From: Candidatus Wolfebacteria bacterium RIFOXYD12_FULL_48_21
Lineage (GTDB): Bacteria > Patescibacteriota > Minisyncoccia > UBA6257 > UBA9933
NCBI GenBank assembly: GCA_001793945.1
Contig: MGIW01000003.1
Location: forward strand, 226,603-265,022
DNA: 38,420 bases
Direction: 5' to 3'
In this document: positions 1 to 5,826 of the stretch, piece by piece
How positions within the stretch are numbered: position 1 is the first letter of the stretch
How the letters are laid out: every line of letters starts with the position of its first letter
The notes under the pieces: model-generated
Seen by the model: the letters and a program-made list of their open reading frames with translations, nothing else
Told to the model about the DNA's origin: nothing
Databases searched by the model: none
Program-made: the position numbers and the translations under genes

Positions 1-1
1 T

Positions 2-139
2 CTCCGCCCTGATATGGGCGATCTGTTCGCGGCCCTTGATGCGGACGCGCGGCGGGTCGTGCGAGGGGAGCTCCCGTTGGACGAGGGGCTTCTGGACGAG
101 CCGGTTTTGCCGGTTGTTGACCTATGTTGTGTGTCTTAG
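2..139 (+). CDS. C-terminal fragment of an unidentified protein (runs off the left edge)
   Basis: An open frame enters from the left edge and stops at a TAG, giving about 45 residues rich in Asp, Leu, Arg and Val, with the segment DLFAALDADARRVV. Third positions are strongly G/C, consistent with coding sequence and richer in GC than most of the window. No family is recognisable from such a short tail. The frame could also be chance, so confidence is low. Confidence 0.35.
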   Translation, partial: LRPDMGDLFAALDADARRVVRGELPLDEGLLDEPVLPVVDLCCVS

Positions 140-551
140 GGACGCCGCTTGACTGGGCTCCGCGCGAGCGGAATGCTGGTCTGCGCGAGCGCTCCGGACG
201 TGGGGATGAACCCTGTCCTTGTGTGTTTTGTTTGTTTTCCATTTGTTTTTATTTTAAGTTACTTTGTTTTTTGATCTGTCATGCATGCCATGTCGGGTTG
301 GGGAACTACCCTATAGCCTTGCGTATTTAAACGCCACTAAGTCTATGGAGACGCGGATTGAGTGGTACTTCGTCCAACCCGAAATGGAATGCATTACTGT
401 AAAACACTTACATGTCCCACAAAAAGGAACATAAAGGTATTTTATTCGATACTCCGTTTGTACGGGTATGTTTTGATCGGCTGACCATGTGCCAATCGAT
501 ATGTTTCTTTGATAGTGCCACAACTCTCTTGTGTAACACTGCTAAAAGATG
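140..551. other. Gene-free stretch with a possible folded RNA at 294-381
   Basis: No convincing gene lies here; the track ORFs are short and lack start signals. The first 70 bases are GC-rich, followed by T-rich DNA. Within it CGGGTTGG (294-301) pairs perfectly with CCAACCCG (374-381), and inside are CTATAG/CTATGG and a small GCGT...ACGC hairpin, so an 88-base nested fold is possible. There is no match that I can see to SRP RNA, tmRNA, RNase P or 6S RNA. A single copy gives no covariation support. Confidence 0.3.
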
Positions 552-635
552 TGCCGAGGAGAGGACTCGAACCTCCACACTGTTGCCAGCGCTAGAACCT
601 GAATCTAGTGCGTCTACCAATTTCGCCACCTCGGC
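552..635 (-). tRNA. tRNA-Leu (anticodon CAG)
   Basis: Read on the minus strand, the acceptor arm GCCGAGG pairs with CCTCGGC and is followed by an A discriminator. The anticodon stem CTAGA/TCTAG encloses the loop TTCAGGT, giving anticodon CAG for CUG leucine codons. A long variable arm (class II, typical of Leu) and the T-arm GGTTCGAGTCC are present. CCA is not encoded. The gene shares its architecture with the second tRNA-Leu at 18527-18607. Confidence 0.95.
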
Positions 636-724
636 ATAATAACTAATGACCGATAACCTATGACTAATAACAAAATGCCCAATAGGTATCGAATTAATGA
701 CTTATAATACCTACTTTCTCTCTA

Positions 725-1528
725 TTATGCAAGTTTTCCCTTCCAATTGACGGTAAAAAGAGGTGTTTTCTTTGTGGCAATCACTTCTTTTTTGGGGTTG
801 GTCAAGATGTCGAAGCGGGTCGGATCTTCCGTAAAAAGGGTATAGAGAGGGGTCTTTTTTGGAAACCCAAGCTTCGAAAGATCGGCAGGTGTGCCGAGTG
901 CAACTTCCCCCGCGTCTTTATGCGCCTTGTTTTCCGCAAGCGTTATCCCCTCCGCTTCCCATGGAGAAAGTAATACCCAAAATGCAGCACCGCGGCGTTT
1001 TTTGAAGAACGAGTAATTCGATTTGATCGAATCAGAAAAAAGGTCCGCGAGAATTAAAGGCTCAGTCCCTACATTTATGGTGATATGCCCATAGCCCGAG
1101 GGGATGAGAACCTTTTCGTTCTTCGTGGCGGCAATATAAAAAACATCATTTTGCTTTGCTCCTATTTGTTGCACTACAAACATGGCCTCTCCGGCGAGCA
1201 CTTCGTATATTTCCGCAGCCGGATGCGTGTGTCCTATGGTGCGTATGTATTCGCCTTTCTTTCCACCGAGCGTTCCGGGGAAAAGAACGGTGATGTCGTA
1301 GCGAATATGATATTTCCTAAAAATGCTTTCATCTTGTTCGCGATGCATGTCCCGATACATCAAGTAAAGGTTCTTTCTGCGCGCCGTTGCGTGCTTGTCC
1401 ATAAGATACGGACGCGCATCTTCGAGCGTGCGCGCATGCACGGGTTCGGAAACGACGCCCTTCCCGAGCGTGATCGCATCGTCATCAAATGCAAGTTGCA
1501 GACCGCTTTGTTTTTTTAAGGTAAGCAT
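725..1528 (-). CDS. pgi: Cupin-type glucose-6-phosphate isomerase
   Basis: Predicted to interconvert glucose 6-phosphate and fructose 6-phosphate in the cytoplasm. The protein has 267 residues. The central part carries the cupin metal-site pattern of archaeal-type phosphoglucose isomerase: TIGHTHPAAEIYEVLAGEA, then a later IPSGYGHITINVG, supplying the two His, the Glu and the third His that bind the metal in that family. It is longer than the roughly 190-residue archaeal enzymes, with an extra C-terminal stretch of about 60 residues after the cupin barrel. This is the metal-dependent family, unrelated to the usual bacterial PGI. The upstream region is AT-rich and has no Shine-Dalgarno site, so translation may start on a leaderless mRNA. 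It is separated from the next minus-strand gene by low-complexity AT DNA. Family assignment is firm; the specific sugar is inferred. Confidence 0.88.
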   Translation of the reverse strand: MLTLKKQSGLQLAFDDDAITLGKGVVSEPVHARTLEDARPYLMDKHATARRKNLYLMYRDMHREQDESIFRKYHIRYDITVLFPGTLGGKKGEYIRTIGHTHPAAEIYEVLAGEAMFVVQQIGAKQNDVFYIAATKNEKVLIPSGYGHITINVGTEPLILADLFSDSIKSNYSFFKKRRGAAFWVLLSPWEAEGITLAENKAHKDAGEVALGTPADLSKLGFPKKTPLYTLFTEDPTRFDILTNPKKEVIATKKTPLFTVNWKGKLA

Positions 1529-1604
1529 AAATAATTTATAATTTAAAGTTTATAATTTAAAAAATACAGAGGGGTTCTTTAAATTTCGAATTATAAATTT
1601 AAAA
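1529..1604. repeat. AT-rich low-complexity spacer
   Basis: Repeated ATAATTTAAA-like words in both orientations between pgi and the binding-protein gene. These could act as promoter DNA for pgi on the minus strand. No gene is visible. Confidence 0.4.
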
Positions 1605-3242
1605 TTATTTCTTTAGCGTTCTTACCGTTTTAATAAACCATGTATCTATCATACCAAAGCGATCGCTGGGTACCGAAAGTGTAGTGGTCTCGAAGCCTTT
1701 CAGTGATTTATTGCTTACATACAGATAGTACGGGGAATAGAGAAATACTGCCGGCTTGTCTTGGATGATGATATCGCGCATTTGATCGAGTCCATTTTCG
1801 CGGCTGCTCGCATCAAAATCCGTGCGAATGTAATCGATGAGCTTGTCTACATCCTTGTTGCCATAGATCGCAAGGTTTAAGCCCGGGTCGAGCTTCTGGC
1901 TTGAATCCCAAAACGAGAACGGATCAAGATTTTTTCCATAGGTATTTCCGAACAGCAACAGTTCATAGTCGCGGGGCTTGATGACTGCGGTGCTGAAGTC
2001 CGCCATGGATGCATTGTGGATTCGAATATCGATGCCGGCCGCTTTCCATTGTTCCTGTAACAGTTTTGCGGTCTCTTGCAGAAACGGTGTCGGATAGACC
2101 GTCAGAACGAATTCAAGCTTTTTGCCGTCTTTTTGCCTTACGCCCGAGTTGGTCATTGCCCAGCCGTTTTCTTCGAGCCATGCATTTGCGCGCTCAAGTG
2201 AATATTCCGGCATGCCTTGCACTTCTTCGGTGAACGGCGGGATGGGGCTGGAGATGGCCACGGCATTATCTCCGAAGACCGCCTTGGTAATGGCCGCGTT
2301 GTCCGTGGCGAGCGAGAGCGCCTTTTGTACGCTCCCGGCCTGAAGCGTTTCGTTTGCGTACGGGTTGGGGAATACCGCGTAATAGCGCGGCAGTGCAAGT
2401 TTTCTTGCCCGGTATGGTATGGAAACCTTGTCAAAATGTTTCGGCTCAACGATCGCCATGCCGTCGATGTCTCCGCCGTTGAGCGCCTTTACCGCGTCCG
2501 GTTCATTTTGGTAAAAACGAACCATAATGGTATTAATGTATGTTTTTGGTCCAAAGTAATGCCCGTTTCGTTTGAGCGTCATTTGGGTCACGAAGCCGTC
2601 TCGACGTTTTTCGAATGATTCAAATGTATAGGGGCCGCTTCCCATCGGCTCCCTGTTATAGTCTGATAGGCGGATGTTCGCCGCCGGGATGCTTTCGAAC
2701 ATATGCTTTGGGATCGGCTGTAAAGATAGGAGTGTATTTTCGAAGAAAGAATATGTTGCCGGCGTGGTGATGCTTAGCTCGCGTTCGCTGATTCGTTCTA
2801 CTTGGACGCCTTTCCATAGCGGGGCGAGCGGGGATGCGACCGCGGGGTCTTGAATGAGCTTGATCGTGAAGATGATGTCGTCGGTCGTTAGGGGGCGGTT
2901 ATCATGCCAAGTGATGTCACCTTTGATGCGGATGGCAAACGAGCGCTTGTCGGCGCCGAGCGTGATCTTTTCCGATATGGCGTCTATATCCGCGAATATA
3001 AGCTGGGTCAGATCGCTATCAACCGCATTGCTCTCGGCAAACAATGGGTTAATAAGTGTTGGTTGACCGACGATGCCTTCTACATATTCACCGCCTTCCA
3101 CCGGAGATAGGATCGTATTTTGCTGAATGACGCTCGATAACAATAGAAATGACGATATGACAAGAACAAAAAACGCCGCAATGAACGCAATGCGCTCTTT
3201 GCGGGAGAAGGAAAGAAAAAGATTAATGATCGCGCGTAACAA
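1605..3242 (-). CDS. ABC-type oligopeptide/dipeptide solute-binding protein (family 5), membrane-anchored
   Basis: A 545-residue extracytoplasmic binding protein of the SBP_bac_5 (OppA/DppA-like) family, expected to capture peptides or similar solutes outside the membrane. Residues about 15-40 form one hydrophobic anchor (IAFIAAFFVLVISSFLLL). There is no lipobox cysteine, so it is probably held by this helix and not by lipid. Family features include the ITWHDNRPLTTDDIIFTIK segment near residue 110, GSGPYTFESF, and the late LLFGNTYGKNLDPFSFW segment. The frame opens with TTG; no in-frame ATG is available nearby. No permease or ATPase genes are adjacent, so either the partners lie elsewhere or the protein acts alone, as is often seen in reduced genomes. 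It may be co-transcribed with secG upstream, although a long hairpin element lies between them. Confidence 0.85.
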   Translation of the reverse strand: MLRAIINLFLSFSRKERIAFIAAFFVLVISSFLLLSSVIQQNTILSPVEGGEYVEGIVGQPTLINPLFAESNAVDSDLTQLIFADIDAISEKITLGADKRSFAIRIKGDITWHDNRPLTTDDIIFTIKLIQDPAVASPLAPLWKGVQVERISERELSITTPATYSFFENTLLSLQPIPKHMFESIPAANIRLSDYNREPMGSGPYTFESFEKRRDGFVTQMTLKRNGHYFGPKTYINTIMVRFYQNEPDAVKALNGGDIDGMAIVEPKHFDKVSIPYRARKLALPRYYAVFPNPYANETLQAGSVQKALSLATDNAAITKAVFGDNAVAISSPIPPFTEEVQGMPEYSLERANAWLEENGWAMTNSGVRQKDGKKLEFVLTVYPTPFLQETAKLLQEQWKAAGIDIRIHNASMADFSTAVIKPRDYELLLFGNTYGKNLDPFSFWDSSQKLDPGLNLAIYGNKDVDKLIDYIRTDFDASSRENGLDQMRDIIIQDKPAVFLYSPYYLYVSNKSLKGFETTTLSVPSDRFGMIDTWFIKTVRTLKK

Positions 3243-3268
3243 GGTAGTTGGATCGCTCGCGCTTGATG

Positions 3269-3334
3269 CCGAATATGCAAGCGGTATCGGGAGGAGGGCT
3301 CTCTTTATCCTCCCTCAACTGCTTGCGTATTCGG
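3269..3334. ncRNA. Long hairpin element type 2, copy 1 (GGGAGGA/TCCTCCC core)
   Basis: A 17-bp outer stem (CCGAATATGCAAGCGGT with its complement, two G-T pairs) encloses conserved ATC and TCAA junctions, an inner GGGAGGA/TCCTCCC stem and a 12-base loop beginning GGG and ending TTTA. A second copy at 14839-14912 keeps the core, junctions and loop but has a different outer-stem sequence that still pairs. It lies between secG and the binding-protein gene. Its role is unknown; a terminator or a regulatory leader are both possible. Confidence 0.55.
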
Positions 3335-3376
3335 TAAACAGCGATAAATCGCGTCGCACGCGTACGGTTAAATTAA

Positions 3377-3595
3377 TTATTTAATGAGCGTAACAAGCGA
3401 CAACGCTGCGAACGCAATGGCAATAACAATGGTCGCTGCGAAGATGATGCGCTCAAAGCCGCGGCGGGTCTGGTATGCGCCGCTTTCCGAACCGCCACCA
3501 AAAGCGCCGGAAAGGCCCGATGTGCGCTCCTGCAACAAAATAAGGATGATGAGAACGAGCGAAAGGATGACTTGGGATAGGGAAATGTAGTTCAT
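3377..3595 (-). CDS. secG: Preprotein translocase subunit SecG
   Basis: A 72-residue protein with two membrane helices, at about residues 5-22 and 48-68. The cytoplasmic loop contains LLQERTSGLSGAFGGG, matching the SecG signature of a glycine- and serine-rich loop after the first helix. SecG associates with SecYE and aids SecA-driven export; here exported clients such as the S-layer protein are encoded in the same window. The length is normal for the family. It lies in a minus-strand run with a holin-like gene upstream and the binding-protein gene downstream. A long folded element (3602-3727) separates it from the upstream gene and ends only a few bases from its start codon. Confidence 0.92.
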   Translation of the reverse strand: MNYISLSQVILSLVLIILILLQERTSGLSGAFGGGSESGAYQTRRGFERIIFAATIVIAIAFAALSLVTLIK

Positions 3596-3601
3596 AATTT
3601 T

Positions 3602-3727
3602 TTAAAACGCACATATTCGGCGAATTACTTTGTTGCGGGGCCCTATCGATTCGGTCGCAGTACTACTGTACAGCTTACTCATCGATTTTCCCGCGCCTCG
3701 CACTTCACTCAAATCCGAGCGTTTTAA
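3602..3727. ncRNA. Long folded element type 1, copy 1
   Basis: A nested fold: TTAAAACGC/GCGTTTTAA at the base, TGCGGGG/CCTCGCA next, then ATCGAT/ATCGAT and an inner GTAC/GTAC hairpin. A second copy at 4951-5075 keeps the unpaired parts and the GC helix but changes both partners in the other helices, so pairing is maintained. It fills the gap between the holin-like gene and secG. It could be a terminator, an RNA leader or a small palindromic mobile element. Confidence 0.6.
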
Positions 3728-3746
3728 GCTGGGGTTACTGTTCGTA

Positions 3747-4112
3747 TTACTCGGCGTATGTTCTGCGGGCCGCCATGCTTATGATGACATTGACCGCGCC
3801 GATGATGAGCGTCGCGTAGGCGAGGGGCTCAAGTCCTTGTATGGTAACATTTTCCGAGAAATAATCAAGCAGATACAGCATCAATGCGTTGATGACCAGC
3901 AAGCCCAGTCCGAGTGAAAGCACGATGACCGGGCCAAGGAGGAGCTTTAGAATGGGGCGGATCAGGATATTGATCGCTGTAAATATCGCCACTACTATAA
4001 GTAGTTGCTTCAGTTCGCCCGTTATAATGAAGCCGGTTATGTATGTTTTTGCCACAATAAACGCGAGCAGGTTCGAAAACAGTGAAAAAACGACCCGAGA
4101 TAGAAGTTTCAT
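3747..4112 (-). CDS. Phage-holin-family (YvlD-like) membrane protein
   Basis: A 121-residue protein with four hydrophobic segments and very few charged residues. The central motif TAINILIRPILKLLLGPVIVLSLGLGLLVINALML is characteristic of the four-helix Phage_holin_4_2/YvlD family (N-x-x-I-[RK]-P-[IL]-[LI] followed by a Gly/Leu-rich helix). Members are small inner-membrane proteins of unknown function, widespread in bacteria and not necessarily phage-derived. There is no lysis cassette nearby. It is the first gene of the minus-strand run ending in the binding protein. Family assignment is good, function unknown. Confidence 0.8.
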   Translation of the reverse strand: MKLLSRVVFSLFSNLLAFIVAKTYITGFIITGELKQLLIVVAIFTAINILIRPILKLLLGPVIVLSLGLGLLVINALMLYLLDYFSENVTIQGLEPLAYATLIIGAVNVIISMAARRTYAE

Positions 4113-4185
4113 TGCCCATAGTATACCACAAAAAGTAGATACATCTATAACGGCCTTACGGTCCCTATGCGCGTATATCGATTTT

Positions 4186-4194
4186 TGCTATACT
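4186..4194 (+). promoter_or_regulatory. Extended -10 promoter
   Basis: TGC-TATACT, an extended -10 box, about 50 bases before the next start codon. No clear -35 box is visible. Confidence 0.5.
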
Positions 4195-4244
4195 TGTAGC
4201 ACCTGAAAGGTCGAAAAACATAAAGTGTCATTTTTCATTTTTAA

Positions 4245-4946
4245 ATGGAGAATGATAGCAAACAAATGTTCGTACAAAACCTAACAAGCACGCTTTACGG
4301 TTCGCTGGCAAGCGTGTGGCTTGGAGTAATGGCATTCGTGCCTAAGTTTCTCGGAGCGCTCATCGTTTTGATCATCGGTTTGGTCATCGCATCCGTTTTC
4401 GGATCGGTCGTCGAGCAGATCATCAAGGCGGTCAAGTTGGATGAATTGTTGAAGAAGCTCGGCGTTGCTCAATATGTTGAGCGCGGCGATGTGCGCCTTG
4501 ATTCAGGACGCTTCCTGGGTCGCGTTGTTTACTGGTTCTTCGCAGTTGTTGCCATTCTTGCCGTTTCCGGCATCTTGGGTCTTGATGTCTTTTCTGATTT
4601 CTTGAAACAAGTATTGTTGTATGTTCCGAATATCGTTGCCGCTGCATTGATCATGCTTGCGACCTTGGTAGTTGCGAAGTTTTCCAAGTCATTGGTCAAA
4701 GCTTCCGTATCAAGCGCAAAATTGAGCGCAGCCAACTTTCTCGGATCATTCGTTTGGTGGACTGTCGTTGTTTTTGGTCTTATTACTGCTTTGATGCAGC
4801 TTGGGATCAACGTATATGTTCTTCAGACGGTTATCACCGGAGTCGTTGCAATGCTCGCCCTTGCGGGTGGCATCGCATTTGGCCTTGGCGGAAAGGATTA
4901 TGCAACTTCTCTGATTGAGAAGATGAAAAGGGAGACACAGGGCTAA
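4245..4946 (+). CDS. MscS-related conserved transmembrane-helix protein
   Basis: A 233-residue integral membrane protein with about five hydrophobic helices. Each of two repeated units resembles the conserved TM-helix domain found in the MscS-related channel superfamily, including FLGALIVLIIGLVIASVFG near residue 38 and a second VPNIVAAALIMLATLVVAKF near 130. The C-terminal GGIAFGLGGKDYA is the usual end of this family and recalls the pore-lining helix of MscS. There is no C-terminal beta-domain of true MscS, so it is a truncated relative, possibly a channel or a membrane scaffold. It is transcribed alone from an extended -10 promoter and is followed by a long folded element and a strong terminator. 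Confidence 0.78.
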   Translation: MENDSKQMFVQNLTSTLYGSLASVWLGVMAFVPKFLGALIVLIIGLVIASVFGSVVEQIIKAVKLDELLKKLGVAQYVERGDVRLDSGRFLGRVVYWFFAVVAILAVSGILGLDVFSDFLKQVLLYVPNIVAAALIMLATLVVAKFSKSLVKASVSSAKLSAANFLGSFVWWTVVVFGLITALMQLGINVYVLQTVITGVVAMLALAGGIAFGLGGKDYATSLIEKMKRETQG

Positions 4947-4950
4947 TTGA

Positions 4951-5075
4951 TAAATTGCACATATTTTGCGGGTTGCTTTGTTGCGGGGCCCCATTGGTTC
5001 GGTCACCGTATGTATAATACGGCTTCCTCTCCAATTTCCCCGCGCCTCGCATCCCATCAAAATCTGCACAATTTA
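4951..5075. ncRNA. Long folded element type 1, copy 2
   Basis: Same plan as 3602-3727: TAAATTG/CAATTTA base, TGCGGGG/CCTCGCA helix, ATTGG/CCAAT helix, CCGTAT/ATACGG hairpin. Compared with copy 1, three helices have changed on both sides while pairing is kept. It follows the MscS-related gene directly. Confidence 0.6.
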
Positions 5076-5099
5076 CATTACACATGTTTCTTATAAAAA

Positions 5100-5126
5100 G
5101 ATGCTACTTGCGTGGCATCTTTTTTG
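5100..5126 (+). terminator. Intrinsic terminator
   Basis: GATGCTAC ttgc GTGGCATC followed by a run of seven T. An A-run on the other side could make it work in both directions. It ends the MscS-related transcript. Confidence 0.8.
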
Positions 5127-5140
5127 TTACTTTTCCGCAT

Positions 5141-5277
5141 TGTCATCCCGATCGGCCACCTGCCTGCCGGCAGGCAGGGCTGGCGGACGAGGGATCTGCA
5201 GTAGATAAAGCAGATTCCTCGACTCCGCGGAGTACCGTGGAGTTTGCCCTGAGCCCGTCGAACGGGCCCGGAATGAC
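5141..5277. repeat. TGTCAT/ATGACA doublet repeat R1
   Basis: Starts TGTCATCCCG and ends CCCGGAATGACA. The inner ends GGGATCTG and CAGATTCC face each other, so it is two hairpins tail to tail. It carries an extra CCTGCCTGCCGGCAGGCAGG palindrome in the left half and an added segment in the right half, making it longer than the usual 100 bp. Bases 5278-5448 hold AATAAC/TAATGAC-type heptamer repeats and no gene. Confidence 0.75.
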
Positions 5278-5448
5278 AAAATGACACTCCGACTCTTTAT
5301 AAGGTCTTTTTTGTTCGGAGGGTAGAAATCGGATATACTTACAATAACGCATAACTAATAACAAATAACTTTTAACAAAATACCAAAGAGGGAATATATT
5401 TTTCGTATTCTGTCATTAGTTATCTGTCAGTAGTTGTTAGTCATTTAC

Positions 5449-5826
5449 ATGGATATCTTCCTTATCTATCTCTTCGACCGGTTTGTTTATCGCATGGCGA
5501 ATTTTTTACGCCATTGGTATGTCGATAGCTTTACATCCTACAGCCGGTTCATCATCGCCCGTTTGGAGCACATGGATAGGACTATTGCGTTAAAGGTAAC
5601 ATGGCGCAATTTGTTCCAGCCATTGTATCAGGAGCGGAACATTTTTGGTTATGTGCTCGGTTTTTTGTTTCGCTCCATCCGGCTGATCGGCGGCGGTATT
5701 ACCTATGTAATAGTCATTGTGCTTGCATCGGCGATTTATTTGGCATGGGCTGGCGTGTTGCCCTATATTTTATTGCGCATCGCCGGGCAGACTCCCGCCG
5801 CATTGCTTTATATGAAAAACCTATGA
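5449..5826 (+). CDS. Conserved membrane protein of unknown function, ahead of the Clp-like ATPase
   Basis: A 125-residue protein starting MDIFLIYLFDRFVYRM. It has an amphipathic N-terminal half with many aromatic residues and Arg, then two hydrophobic stretches (about residues 70-88 and 90-112) that probably form a membrane hairpin. No known family is recognised. The ORF track begins five codons earlier, but the ATG at 5449 gives the more natural N-terminus. Its stop overlaps the start of the downstream AAA+ gene (ATGA), which implies translational coupling and a shared role at the membrane. The downstream protein also has two N-terminal membrane helices, so a complex between the two is plausible. 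Function is not assigned. Confidence 0.65.
   Translation: MDIFLIYLFDRFVYRMANFLRHWYVDSFTSYSRFIIARLEHMDRTIALKVTWRNLFQPLYQERNIFGYVLGFLFRSIRLIGGGITYVIVIVLASAIYLAWAGVLPYILLRIAGQTPAALLYMKNL

Noticed and set aside
294-381. SRP RNA or another housekeeping RNA
   Set aside because: The fold is simple and the conserved SRP tetraloop and asymmetric bulge motifs are not present.
412-639. ORFs over the tRNA-Leu(CAG) gene on both strands
   Set aside because: They run through the tRNA and have no supporting signals.
3747-4112. Phage lysis cassette suggested by the holin-like protein
   Set aside because: No endolysin or phage genes are nearby and the YvlD-like family is common in non-phage settings.
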